A stretch of DNA of 61,039 nt from a candidate division WOR-3 bacterium (GTDB taxonomy: Bacteria; Hydrothermota; Tepidihabitantia; Tepidihabitantales; JBDRVQ01). A program made the translations under genes and the position numbers. Below the pieces are notes generated by a model. That model made no database searches. It saw nothing but the letters and a program-made list of their open reading frames with translations, and had not been told where the DNA came from. Positions 1 to 7,978 of this stretch are shown one piece after another. The DNA is taken from positions 1 to 61,039 of the forward strand of contig JBDRVQ010000005.1 in the NCBI GenBank assembly GCA_039801905.1, in the 5' to 3' direction. Position 1 is the first letter of the stretch, and every line of letters starts with the position of its first letter.

Positions 1-96
1 ATCCGCGCCTAAAAAGGCGACCTTATTAACCTTATTCCCAATCGCCAAAAGAGAAGCGATGAGAATTAAGGTTAAGAGAGTGGTTCTTTTAACCAT
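1..96 (-). CDS. N-terminus of an exported protein (runs off the left edge)
   Basis: Reading leftwards from an ATG at 96, 32 codons are open to the window edge. They encode a basic start (MVKRTT), a hydrophobic segment (LLTLILIASLLA) and then IGNKVNKVAFLGAD, which looks like a signal peptide plus the start of the mature protein. A strong ribosome binding site (GGGAGG) lies just upstream of the ATG. The first 106 bp recur almost exactly at 349-454, where the frame closes after 43 residues, so this is probably the full-length paralogue. The function cannot be seen because only the leader is present. Confidence 0.6.
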   Translation of the reverse strand, partial: MVKRTTLLTLILIASLLAIGNKVNKVAFLGAD

Positions 97-106
97 ATTG
101 ACCTCC
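1..106. repeat. Direct repeat copy 1 (106 bp, signal-peptide segment)
   Basis: Positions 1-106 match 349-454 at 104 of 106 bases by direct comparison. The repeat covers the ribosome binding site, the start codon and the first 32 codons of a signal-peptide ORF read on the minus strand. It may continue left of the window. Confidence 0.9.
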
Positions 107-276
107 CGTTGGCGGGATTTTTTTTCACTCCCTCTCCCCGCCCGAAAGGGAGCGTTGGGGTAAAATCTAAAAAGTGAACCGACACCCCAAATCCGGTCCA
201 CCCAAGTAACTTTTTTCTTTCCCTTTCTGGCAACACTCCCCTTATTACCTCCCAAAAGGCTTGTCATTATCTTATT

Positions 277-303
277 ATTATAACAACCTTTTTCAAAAGT
301 CAA
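277..303 (-). promoter_or_regulatory. Promoter for the exported-protein gene at the left edge
   Basis: On the minus strand a TTGACT box (298-303) and a TATAAT box (277-282) are separated by 15 bp. Transcription would start near 270, giving a leader of about 175 nt before the ATG at 96. The leader includes a CCCG-CCAA-CGGG hairpin (104-117) next to the ribosome binding site. It contrasts with the leaderless promoters elsewhere in the window. Confidence 0.6.
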
Positions 304-312
304 GTGCATTTG

Positions 313-444
313 CTATAATGTCTGGTAGTTTATCTTTTGGGGTATCGCATCCGCGCCTAAAAAGGCGACCTTATTAACCTTATTCCCAATCGCCAAAAGA
401 GAAGCGATGAGAATTAAGGTTAAGAAAGTGGTTCTTTTAACCAT
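313..444 (-). CDS. 43-residue signal-peptide ORF, likely truncated paralogue
   Basis: ATG at 444 preceded by GGAGG; 43 codons to a TAG at 313-315. The first 32 residues match the partial gene at 1-96 except for one Leu-to-Phe change. The end reads ADAIPQKINYQTL-stop. The stretch IPQKINYQ resembles the start of mature exported proteins carrying an 'INYQGxL' motif, which is common in bacteria with type IX-like secretion, so I infer a protein cut just after its signal peptide. It could instead be a small secreted peptide in its own right. The gene has its own promoter (697-724) and a long leader of about 245 nt. Confidence 0.45.
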   Translation of the reverse strand: MVKRTTFLTLILIASLLAIGNKVNKVAFLGADAIPQKINYQTL

Positions 445-454
445 ATTAACCTCC
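349..454. repeat. Direct repeat copy 2 (106 bp, signal-peptide segment)
   Basis: 104 of 106 bases are identical to 1-106. The two copies lie 348 bp apart in the same orientation, each with its own promoter. The promoters and leaders between them differ much more than the coding part, so either the leader-peptide segment was duplicated recently or it is kept uniform by gene conversion. Confidence 0.9.
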
Positions 455-696
455 ACGGCAGGATTTTATTCCTAAGTTCGTTACCCGGGACAGTAAATTT
501 GAAGGTTACTGAACCTAAGTAACGGACTAAAGCGAATAACTCCCTTTCTACCCGCCAAAGAAAAAGGGCCCGGAGATAAAAACCGTTCGGCAAAACTCCC
601 TCCGGAAAAAGATTCGCCAGAACTCCCAAAAATATAGGTTTTTCTTCTTTTTCGCTCCCTTTTCATCTCATCTCCAAATTTTTTTATTTAGTAATA

Positions 697-724
697 ATTA
701 TAATAATCTTTTTTATAAAGTCAA
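697..724 (-). promoter_or_regulatory. Promoter and long leader of the 43-residue ORF
   Basis: TTGACT (719-724), 16-bp spacer, TATAAT (697-702) on the minus strand. The predicted start near 690 leaves about 245 untranslated bases before the ATG at 444. Short ORFs within 445-690 are not convincing. The leader shares short blocks with the leader at 97-270 (GGGAGT-x-TTGCC and GTTACTT-x-GGT), but I cannot assign it to a known riboswitch class. Confidence 0.55.
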
Positions 725-745
725 TTTTTTGGCCCTTAAAGGTTT

Positions 746-1261
746 TTAAGGTAGGTTAATTTTCTCTCCGTATCTTAAAAATAGTCTTCCGGTAAGATAG
801 CCTAAAAGCCAACCAAAGAGGACATCCGAAGGATAATGTTCACCAGAATAGATGCGGGAAAAACCAACCAAAAAGGAGAAGGTATAAAGAGGGATTTTTA
901 GTTTCGGATACTTATTACCGTAAATTGTGGCTAAGGTCATACTCTGGGCGGAGTGGGTAGAAGGAAAAGAAGAATCCCAACGGGAAGACTCCCTTTTTGG
1001 TCTTTCCCGATTGAAAACCCCCTTTATGCCAACTGAAAGAAGGGTAGATGTTCCCCCGGCGAAAAGGGCAAGCCGACCAACACTCCGCTCTTTCTCTTTG
1101 CCAAAGGAGAAGAGAAAAAAATGGGCGGTCAAAATAGAAGAAGGGGAGGATAAAATTTCTATACTGGTATTCAAATAATCAAGCCCTGGTGATTTCCACT
1201 CGGAATGGATATAGTTAAATAGTTCATAATCAAGATTAAAAAAGAGAAAGAGTAATACCAT
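746..1261 (-). CDS. PAP2-family membrane phosphatase
   Basis: About 171 residues with several hydrophobic segments. The three PAP2 signature motifs are present: KGVFNRERP near residues 80-88, FPSTHS near 99-104 (PSGH type) and SRIYSGEHYPSD near 135-146, which holds the catalytic His and Asp. The family removes phosphate from lipid phosphates such as undecaprenyl or phosphatidyl-glycerol phosphates at the membrane; the exact substrate is not visible. I chose the ATG at 1261, which overlaps the stop of the upstream radical SAM gene as TGATG. The frame stays open to a TTG at 1327, which would add 22 residues. It is the last gene of the operon starting at 7943. Confidence 0.85.
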   Translation of the reverse strand: MVLLFLFFNLDYELFNYIHSEWKSPGLDYLNTSIEILSSPSSILTAHFFLFSFGKEKERSVGRLALFAGGTSTLLSVGIKGVFNRERPKRESSRWDSSFPSTHSAQSMTLATIYGNKYPKLKIPLYTFSFLVGFSRIYSGEHYPSDVLFGWLLGYLTGRLFLRYGEKINLP

Positions 1262-2064
1262 CAGAAGATAATTCTTATCGGCATGGGAAAATCCTTTGCT
1301 ATCCCTAAGAGCCTTTCTCTCAACCAATCGGTATAAAAATTATTACTTTGATTTACCCGCTCGTAATACCTTATCGCTTCTGGGTATTTTCCTAAACCTG
1401 ATTTTATCTTAAAGAACTTTCGGTTTAAGTAGTTTAATTTGTCAACTAAAATCTCCGCCACGCCAACTTTTTCTCCCAAAGAGAAGATTTCCCTAATTAC
1501 TTCTTCCCTGTCGGAAAAATAGGGAAGGACCGGACCGAAAAAGAGGGTTGTCTTGATTCCCGATTTCTTTAATTCCTTTAAGGCTTCTATCCTTTCTTGA
1601 ACCGCAGGGGCATTCGGCTCAAAAATTTTCCTTGTCTCTTCATCCAAAGTGGTTAAGGTCATCTCCACCCAAATTTTTGCATTACCTTTCAATAAATCAA
1701 TATCCCGGAGGCAAAGGGAAGATTTGGTCAAAATTGTTATCGGAAAGTTAGCATCCTTTAATACCTTAATTGCGTTTCGGGTCAATTGGTATCTCTCTTC
1801 AATCGGTTGGTAAGGGTCGCAGACCGTGCCGATACAGACCTCTCCCCTTTTCTTTCTCCTCACCTCTTCTTTTAACCTCTCTAATAAATTAACTTTCACC
1901 TCAATAATCTCACCCCAAGGCAAGACATCTCGCCATTTCCCAATAAAATCCGCATAGCAATAAAGACACCGATGAAAACAACCGATATAAGGGTTTAAGG
2001 AATAAGAAACATTAGAAATCCCAGATTTCGTCAAAACCTGTTTTGCTTTTATCTCCCTAAGCAT
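1261..2064 (-). CDS. SplB-like radical SAM protein
   Basis: 267 residues. C29, C33 and C36 form the radical SAM C-x3-C-x2-C motif (CFHRCLYCY), preceded by SLNPYIGC, the pattern typical of the SplB/COG1533 group that includes spore photoproduct lyase and many uncharacterised relatives. Such proteins bind a 4Fe-4S cluster and S-adenosylmethionine. The C-terminal cysteine used by true spore photoproduct lyase is not evident and the organism need not sporulate, so the substrate is unknown. The start lies 1 nt after the stop of the Fe-S glycosylase-like gene, so the two are probably translated together. Confidence 0.8.
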   Translation of the reverse strand: MLREIKAKQVLTKSGISNVSYSLNPYIGCFHRCLYCYADFIGKWRDVLPWGEIIEVKVNLLERLKEEVRRKKRGEVCIGTVCDPYQPIEERYQLTRNAIKVLKDANFPITILTKSSLCLRDIDLLKGNAKIWVEMTLTTLDEETRKIFEPNAPAVQERIEALKELKKSGIKTTLFFGPVLPYFSDREEVIREIFSLGEKVGVAEILVDKLNYLNRKFFKIKSGLGKYPEAIRYYERVNQSNNFYTDWLRERLLGIAKDFPMPIRIIF

Positions 2065-2065
2065 A

Positions 2066-3283
2066 TTAGGTTCTATAATCTGTGATTAAGTCGTTTCGGC
2101 TATTGTATCCGAGACAAAGATTTTTAATCGGACATTCGCTACATTTTGGTTCTGAATTGTTTAAGCAATAATTTGTCCCGATGAACATCAACCCATCATC
2201 TAAATCACCGATACCGTAACTGGTTCCAAATAAAAGGGTAAGGGGAATATGTTGAATTTCAATTTTTTGGGGTTTCCTTTTTCTTATTTTCAAATACTCA
2301 ACGCAAATTGATTCATAGGCAGCCATAATCTCTGGAAAAGAAGATAAATTCTTTGATTCTTTGTTCCTAATATTAGTAACCCGAATATAGTTTGTGCCAC
2401 CCTTACCTTTACTTTTTTGAATAACTCCCCATTCTTCGTATTCCGATAAATCAGCACAAACCAGTAGAAACCCAGTTCGGAATAAAATACGGCCAACATT
2501 GCTATCAAAAGGTAATTCATAAGAAAATGGTCCCCAGGAATTATCATTTCGTTTAGCTAACTTAAAGGTATGGACATACCACTTAATAAATAGATGGCAT
2601 GCCTTATCTCCAATGGCACTGCCTAAACCATACCTTTCATTATCTTTTAATTGCTGAGCAGCGATCTCAGCTGATGGATACCCTTCTAAGTATTCTACCA
2701 ATGGTTCTGAGGATTCTTTTTTCTCCTTGTGTAAATCTTTCTCTAAAAGAAGGGGAACACAGAGTGGAACACCCCAACGGTGAATGCTATAATCTAAAAC
2801 TTGCTTGGTTGATATTATACCCCTTGGGGATTGGGTGAAAAAAAGATTATATTTAGAAGGAGTAGAAACATTCTCTCTTGCCCAGTCTTCCGCACGAATT
2901 TTCTTAATTCCGGAATGTTTCGCCAAAATATTATCTATTGAAATCCCTATCTCTTTAAAAAAGTCTAATGGTCGGTGAAATATTCTTATCTCTTTTTGGT
3001 AAAGAGAATTGACCACTTCTTTAAGAAGTAAACTCACACCTTTCACATCTGGTCCTTGGTCTAAAACCGCATTTACAAGTAAGTATCGGGCTAAAAGCTC
3101 CCTCCGGGTCCAGGGACCGTCTTTTTTATCAAGATCTTTTCTAATTAAATTTCCCTCACTATCAAAATAGTGCTCAAATGGAAAAACTTCTTTCAAAGAA
3201 GGAGGAAGGGAATATCGCCACCCAATTTCCGCAATTTTTATTATCAACTCTTTACTTATTTTTACTTTGTCTTTTATATCCAT
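2066..3283 (-). CDS. HhH-GPD-like protein with EndoIII-type Fe-S cluster, paired with a DNA methyltransferase
   Basis: 405 residues. The C-terminal half carries hallmarks of the endonuclease III/MutY superfamily in order: a hairpin-like GLGSAIGDKA (219-228) with K227 where EndoIII has its catalytic lysine; PFDSNVGRI (258-266) with D260 matching the catalytic aspartate of the D-[TS]-[HN]-V-x-R motif; and C373-x7-C381-x2-C384-x5-C390, close to the C-x6-C-x2-C-x5-C cluster of EndoIII. The N-terminal ~200 residues are not recognisable, and the protein is about twice the length of EndoIII. It overlaps the methyltransferase gene by 32 bp. I infer a DNA glycosylase or AP lyase acting with the methyltransferase, as a base-excision restriction enzyme or mismatch repair partner. 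The specificity is unknown. Confidence 0.6.
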   Translation of the reverse strand: MDIKDKVKISKELIIKIAEIGWRYSLPPSLKEVFPFEHYFDSEGNLIRKDLDKKDGPWTRRELLARYLLVNAVLDQGPDVKGVSLLLKEVVNSLYQKEIRIFHRPLDFFKEIGISIDNILAKHSGIKKIRAEDWARENVSTPSKYNLFFTQSPRGIISTKQVLDYSIHRWGVPLCVPLLLEKDLHKEKKESSEPLVEYLEGYPSAEIAAQQLKDNERYGLGSAIGDKACHLFIKWYVHTFKLAKRNDNSWGPFSYELPFDSNVGRILFRTGFLLVCADLSEYEEWGVIQKSKGKGGTNYIRVTNIRNKESKNLSSFPEIMAAYESICVEYLKIRKRKPQKIEIQHIPLTLLFGTSYGIGDLDDGLMFIGTNYCLNNSEPKCSECPIKNLCLGYNSRNDLITDYRT

Positions 3284-4232
3284 ACCTTTTTTCTTTAAAT
3301 AAGGGCAACTCTTTTAATGAAGAAAGGATGTATTTCCTATCTACCTTTTTGCTTCTCTTCCTTGGCTTTACCTTAATTGACCGTGCTAATGATGATCCAT
3401 TGAGTGGAATCTTTTCAAAAACCGATATTAACTGCTCCCTTAAAAACAACGGCTCAGAGATTCTTTTTTCCGCAATCTTGACATATTCCTCTTTTATCTC
3501 GTAGCCAACCCATCTCCGCCCAAGATTATTAGCAACCTTTGTTGTCGTCCCAATCCCTAAAAAGGGGTCTAAAACTATCTCTCCTTCATAAGAGAAAAGT
3601 TTTATCAAACGATAAGGAATCTCCTCGGGAAATGGACAAGGATGGTCATATTGATTTGGTGGAACCGGAGCGATATGCCAAATATTATTCGCCAATTCTT
3701 TCGTGAATAACTCATCAATGGGAATTTTTTCTTTCTCCTTTTCTTCTTTACTCCGGAATTGATAAATTTTCGGGCCTGGTTTTTTGAATATCAAAATGTA
3801 TTCCGTCATGATATTAGGACAGTAATAACCCGGATAGGGATTTTGAATTGTCACGCCCGCTCTTTTTACTCCCCCAGTGACCTTATACCAAATAATATCT
3901 TGATGAAACTCGTAACCAATCTTTTCCATTAGGATGGTGAAATGATAAGGTAAAGGGTAGTGCTTACCTTTATACAGAATAGTCCCGATTACAACACAAC
4001 AGAACTTTCCTGGTTTTAATACTCTATAGCATTCCCGAAAACATTTTTCCAACCATTCTAAATATCTCTCGTATTCCTCCCCCCTTCTAGTTCTGAACCA
4101 TTTTCTCTTATCCGCGGTGTGAACATCATAATCTATCGCATTCCAGTAGGGCGGGGAAGTAACAATCAAATCAACTTCATTATTTTGAATTTCATCCATT
4201 TTCTCGCAGGATTTAAGAAAGATTTTATTCAT
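3252..4232 (-). CDS. Beta-class DNA methyltransferase (N4-cytosine or N6-adenine)
   Basis: 326 residues. The catalytic motif IV TSPPYW (25-30) comes before the SAM-binding motif I DPFLGIGTT (222-230), the beta-class order. The segment HPCPFPEEIPYRLIK just before motif I is typical of stand-alone and type II N4-cytosine/N6-adenine methyltransferases. The variable part between the motifs (about 110-200) should hold target recognition; TSPPY slightly favours N4-cytosine. A basic C-terminal tail (about 285-326) is extra. The ATG at 4232 is 2 nt after the ribE stop, and the 3' end overlaps the Fe-S glycosylase-like gene by 32 bp. No conventional restriction endonuclease gene is nearby. Confidence 0.88.
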   Translation of the reverse strand: MNKIFLKSCEKMDEIQNNEVDLIVTSPPYWNAIDYDVHTADKRKWFRTRRGEEYERYLEWLEKCFRECYRVLKPGKFCCVVIGTILYKGKHYPLPYHFTILMEKIGYEFHQDIIWYKVTGGVKRAGVTIQNPYPGYYCPNIMTEYILIFKKPGPKIYQFRSKEEKEKEKIPIDELFTKELANNIWHIAPVPPNQYDHPCPFPEEIPYRLIKLFSYEGEIVLDPFLGIGTTTKVANNLGRRWVGYEIKEEYVKIAEKRISEPLFLREQLISVFEKIPLNGSSLARSIKVKPRKRSKKVDRKYILSSLKELPLFKEKRYGYKRQSKNK

Positions 4233-4234
4233 CT

Positions 4235-4801
4235 TTATCTTTTCGCGTATTTGCCCAATATATCATACTCAATATTCACTTCGCTTCCCACCCGCTTATA
4301 TTTTAGAGTCGTGTTCTCATAAGTATGAGGAATAATCACCACCTGAAATATATTACCTTTTATTCCATAAACTGTCAGGCTTATCCCCGAGACGGCAACT
4401 GAACCCTTCTCCACCAAAAATTGGTTATTTTTAACCCTTATCTCAAAAATAAAATTCCTTCCCTCTCTTAGAATCTTAACTATCTTTCCTATTTCATCAA
4501 TATGCCCCTGAACGAAATGACCACCCAAACGGCTACCCGCCATAATTGCCCTCTCTAAGTTAATAAAATCCCCTCTTTTTAAATCTTTCAAGGTCGTCTG
4601 ATTTAAGGTCTCCTTTGTCGCCTCCACTTGAAAGTTATTGTCTTTATTCCCAATAACCGTCAAACAACAACCCTCAACCGCAACCGAATCACCAATTTTT
4701 AACTCCGGGGCGAAGGAACTTTGGATGGTAAAAATTTTATTACCACTCTTAAATGAAATCTCTAAAACCCGACCAACTTCTTCAATAATACCGGTGAACA
4801 T
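4235..4801 (-). CDS. ribE: Riboflavin synthase alpha chain
   Basis: 188 residues in two lumazine-binding half-domains. The first begins MFTGIIEEVG, the near-invariant start of the family, and the second begins near residue 95 with GHFVQGHIDEIG. The enzyme converts two 6,7-dimethyl-8-ribityllumazine molecules to riboflavin and a pyrimidinedione in the cytosol. The frame is open to 4828, but the family start fixes the ATG at 4801. It overlaps ribD by about 20 bp. ribH and ribA/B are not in the window. Confidence 0.95.
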   Translation of the reverse strand: MFTGIIEEVGRVLEISFKSGNKIFTIQSSFAPELKIGDSVAVEGCCLTVIGNKDNNFQVEATKETLNQTTLKDLKRGDFINLERAIMAGSRLGGHFVQGHIDEIGKIVKILREGRNFIFEIRVKNNQFLVEKGSVAVSGISLTVYGIKGNIFQVVIIPHTYENTTLKYKRVGSEVNIEYDILGKYAKR

Positions 4802-5870
4802 AACCTGTGAAAAGAAAATCCTTACCAATCATTTTAACCTTTGTCTCTTTTAAGTCAATCGCCTCTTTTAGGCTACCCAAAGAGAGTTTTTCAGTAAAGG
4901 ATAGACCTTCTCCTAAAATTTTAGGAGCAAAGAAGAGAAAAATCCGGTCCACAATATCCTCTTTTAAAGCCGAAGAGAAAACTCTTGCCCCACCTTCAAT
5001 TAAAATTTTCGCACAGCCCAACTGATAAAGTCCATTTAAAATCTCATCCCAAGAAAGTAATCCCTTATCCTCTTTGACCGAGATTACCTTTACCCCCTTT
5101 TTTTCTAACTCTTCCCTCTTTTTATTTTGGAACTGCCCACCGGTAAAAATTATCACTTCCCCTCTTTCTTTTAATAATCGCGCATTTAGGGGAATTCTTA
5201 ATCTCCGGTCTAAAATCACCCTTTTTATCGCCTTTTTTATTCGGCGACAGGTGAGCCTTGGGTTATCTTTAATTACAGTATTTATACCCACTAAGATCGC
5301 ATCCTGTTCGCAACGCAAAAGGTTAGAAAAGTCCCTTGTTCTTTCTCCGGTAATCCATTTTGACTCCCCTCCTTTTGTTGCCATCTTACCATCCAGGGTG
5401 AGTGCTGCCTTTAATGTCACATAGGGTTTCTTTTCCTTCGTATACTTTATATACCACTCGTTTAACTCCTTTGCCTCTTTTTCTTTCACACCCCTTTTCA
5501 CCCTTATCCCAGCATTTTCCAAAACTTCCTTCCCTTTCACTAAGGGATTTGGGTCATCCATCGCATAGACCACCTCTTTTATCCCTTCCCTAATGATTCT
5601 TTCGGTGCAGGGTGGTGTCTTGCCGTAATGGGAGCACGGCTCTAATAAAGAATAAAGGGTTGCACCTTTCAATAATCTTTTATCCTTGACACTCTCAATC
5701 GCCAAAATCTCAGCGTGGGGACCACCAAACTTTTTATGATAGCCTTTTCCAATAATTTTACCGCCTTTCACCAAAACCGCGCCGCAGAGGGGATTGGGCG
5801 AAGTGAAAAAACGGCCTCTCTTTGCCAATTTTAAGGTGAGGGCGATATAATTTTCCTCAGGAGAAATCAC
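4782..5870 (-). CDS. ribD: Bifunctional riboflavin deaminase/reductase
   Basis: 362 residues. The N-terminal deaminase domain (about 1-145) has the zinc ligands in GPHAEILAIE and EPCSHYGKTPPCTERI. The C-terminal RibD reductase domain (about 146-362) starts near VTLKAALTLDGKMA. It deaminates and then reduces the pyrimidine intermediate of riboflavin synthesis. The usual PNPxVGAV motif reads PNPLCGAV, with Cys in place of Val. The start is GTG at 5870, 9 nt after the stop of the EF-G-like gene, without a strong ribosome binding site. Confidence 0.95.
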   Translation of the reverse strand: MISPEENYIALTLKLAKRGRFFTSPNPLCGAVLVKGGKIIGKGYHKKFGGPHAEILAIESVKDKRLLKGATLYSLLEPCSHYGKTPPCTERIIREGIKEVVYAMDDPNPLVKGKEVLENAGIRVKRGVKEKEAKELNEWYIKYTKEKKPYVTLKAALTLDGKMATKGGESKWITGERTRDFSNLLRCEQDAILVGINTVIKDNPRLTCRRIKKAIKRVILDRRLRIPLNARLLKERGEVIIFTGGQFQNKKREELEKKGVKVISVKEDKGLLSWDEILNGLYQLGCAKILIEGGARVFSSALKEDIVDRIFLFFAPKILGEGLSFTEKLSLGSLKEAIDLKETKVKMIGKDFLFTGYVHRYY

Positions 5871-5879
5871 CGATTTATT

Positions 5880-7943
5880 TCACTCTTTTTCTTTCTCTTT
5901 CTCCCTTTTTGCCTCTTCAATTATTTTGGCACTGAGTTCTTTTGGCACCTCTTCATAAAAGGCAAATTTCATTGTAAAATACCCCCTGCCTTGGGTAATG
6001 GAACGAAGGGTGGTTGAATATTTATACAACTCAGCCAGGGGGCAATGGGCTTTTACTACCTGCAAATTCCCTTGCCTTTCAATCCCTAAAATCCTACCCC
6101 GCCGGGCATTCAAGTCTCCCATCACCTCACCCAAAAATTGGTCTGGACAACTGACCTCTAATTCCATTATTGGCTCCAAAAGAATTACTCCCGCTTTTTC
6201 ACAGGCATTTCGGAAAGACATAATCGCCGCAATCTTAAAGGCAATGTCTGAAGAGTCCACCGGATGAAAACTACCATCATAAACCGTCACCTTCAAATCG
6301 GTAATCGGATAGTTGGCTAAAAATCCTTGCTCCATCGCCTCTCTCACTCCTTTTTCGATAGATGGGATATACTTGGCGGGAATTGCGCCACCAAAAATCT
6401 CATCTGCAAATTCAAACCCTTTTCCCCGAGGAAGTGGCTCAATCCTTAACCAGACATCGCCATATTGCCCCCGCCCACCAGTCTGTTTCTTATATTTCCC
6501 TTGCGCCTCTGCCTTCTTCGTAATCGTCTCCCGATAAGGAATCTTTGGCTTCTGAATATCAACCGCCACATCAAACTTCCGCTTCAGCCTTCCCAAAATC
6601 ACATCCAGATGCAACTCACCAAGTCCAGAAATAATCTGTTGTTTTAATTCCGTTGCGTAATAGAAAGTAAAAGTTGGGTCTTCGTTATGCAACCGATGGA
6701 GACCATTAGAAACCTTTTCTTCGTCACCCCGGGTCTTGGGCACAATGGCAATAGAGATGGAAGGCTCAGGAAATTTTATCGGTGGCAATTTAATATTAAG
6801 TTCCGGAGTGGTAAGGGTATCTGAGGTCTTTGTCTCCTTTAACTTCACCAGTGCACCAATCTCACCAGTTCTTAATACTCCAACCTCTTCCCTCTCTTTC
6901 CCTTTTATGTAGTAAATCTGATTTATCTTCTCCTGCCGCCCGGTGCTCATATTTAAGAGGTTATCACCCGAACTTACTTTCCCTTGGAGGACCTTACAAT
7001 AATGTAAATCGCCGATGTGAAGTTCCGATACTGTCTTAAAGACAAAAAGGAGGGGTGGACCATTAGGATTGACCGGAATAGTCTTATCCTCTAATCTTAT
7101 ACCGCAATCTAATGGGGAAGGTAGATATTGACAAGCAAAGTCAAGAATTAAATCTACCCCAATGCCCTCGTTGGCGTCACCCGCTAAAATAGGGAAAAGT
7201 TCCCGCTTCTTTATACCTTCCTTTAATCCGGAGATAATCTCCTCTTTTGTAATCTCGCTCCCTTCTAAATATTTATTTAATATCTCTTCTGAGACATCAC
7301 CCAAACCTTCAATAATCTTCTCCCGATATTTGCTCACCTCTCCCTTCTTTTCTTCGGGCAAGGGCTCTTCTCTTCTCTTCCCATTTTCATAAAGATAAAC
7401 CTTCTCTCCCATAATATCCACTAAACCCTTAAAATCCATCTCTTTCCCTATCGGTAAAAATAGGGGAACTGCCTTCCCGGGAAATGTCTTATTCAATTCC
7501 TCTAAAACCTTAAAGAAATCGCTATGCTCTTTCTTTAATTTATTAATAAAGAAAAACATTGGCTTATTTTCCTCAGAAAGATGGCGCATCACAATTTCTG
7601 TTCCCACTTCAATCCCACCGGTGCCATCAATTATCACACAACCACAATCACAAGCCCTAATTCCAGAGAGGACATCGCCTAAAAAATCGGCATAACCCGG
7701 GGTGTCAATCAGATTAAATAAAAAGCCATTGTATTCTCCATAACCCAGAGCCAGGTTAATACTCACCTTCCGGTTAATCTCATCCTCATCGTAATCAAAA
7801 AAAGAGGTACCATCGTCAACCTTCCCTCTTCGGGGATTGGTTCCCAAAAGAAAAATTAAAGTATCAGCAACCGATGTCTTCCCGGAGGAGGAATGACCGA
7901 AAAAACCAATATTTCTAATTTTATCCGCACTGTATTCTTTCAT
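5880..7943 (-). CDS. EF-G-like translational GTPase (second EF-G type)
   Basis: 687 residues with EF-G architecture: GTP-binding domain (G1 GHSSSGKT at 16-23, G3 DTPGYADF, G4 NKLKKE), then domains II to V including the domain IV GGRGQYGDVW region and GEVMGDLNARRGRI in domain V. The P-loop GHSSSGKT differs from GHIDAGKT of housekeeping EF-G and matches the EF-G-like/EF-G2 subgroup, whose role in translation is poorly defined. The ATG at 7943 sits 7 nt after a -10 box, so the mRNA should be leaderless. It is the first gene of the operon that continues into ribD-ribE. Confidence 0.85.
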   Translation of the reverse strand: MKEYSADKIRNIGFFGHSSSGKTSVADTLIFLLGTNPRRGKVDDGTSFFDYDEDEINRKVSINLALGYGEYNGFLFNLIDTPGYADFLGDVLSGIRACDCGCVIIDGTGGIEVGTEIVMRHLSEENKPMFFFINKLKKEHSDFFKVLEELNKTFPGKAVPLFLPIGKEMDFKGLVDIMGEKVYLYENGKRREEPLPEEKKGEVSKYREKIIEGLGDVSEEILNKYLEGSEITKEEIISGLKEGIKKRELFPILAGDANEGIGVDLILDFACQYLPSPLDCGIRLEDKTIPVNPNGPPLLFVFKTVSELHIGDLHYCKVLQGKVSSGDNLLNMSTGRQEKINQIYYIKGKEREEVGVLRTGEIGALVKLKETKTSDTLTTPELNIKLPPIKFPEPSISIAIVPKTRGDEEKVSNGLHRLHNEDPTFTFYYATELKQQIISGLGELHLDVILGRLKRKFDVAVDIQKPKIPYRETITKKAEAQGKYKKQTGGRGQYGDVWLRIEPLPRGKGFEFADEIFGGAIPAKYIPSIEKGVREAMEQGFLANYPITDLKVTVYDGSFHPVDSSDIAFKIAAIMSFRNACEKAGVILLEPIMELEVSCPDQFLGEVMGDLNARRGRILGIERQGNLQVVKAHCPLAELYKYSTTLRSITQGRGYFTMKFAFYEEVPKELSAKIIEEAKREKEKEKE

Positions 7944-7950
7944 AGAGTTT

Positions 7951-7978
7951 ATCATACCCAAAAACTGAGAAAAGTCAA
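7951..7978 (-). promoter_or_regulatory. Leaderless promoter of the EF-G-like/riboflavin operon
   Basis: TTGACT (7973-7978), 16-bp spacer, TATGAT (7951-7956), then AAACTCT and the ATG at 7943. The expected start point is at or next to the A of the ATG. The -35 box abuts the stop codon of the gene remnant at 7979. Confidence 0.75.

Noticed and set aside
420-666. Two overlapping minus-strand ORFs of 61 and 69 residues
   Set aside because: They lie in the leader of the 43-residue gene, overlap each other in different frames, lack homology to the first leader and show no family features.
734-751. Terminator hairpin after the PAP2 gene (CCTTAAA/TTTAAGG)
   Set aside because: AT-rich short stem without a following T-run on the minus strand; too weak to call.
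1261-2064. Spore photoproduct lyase
   Set aside because: Only the general SplB-like radical SAM pattern is present; the C-terminal catalytic cysteine is not evident.
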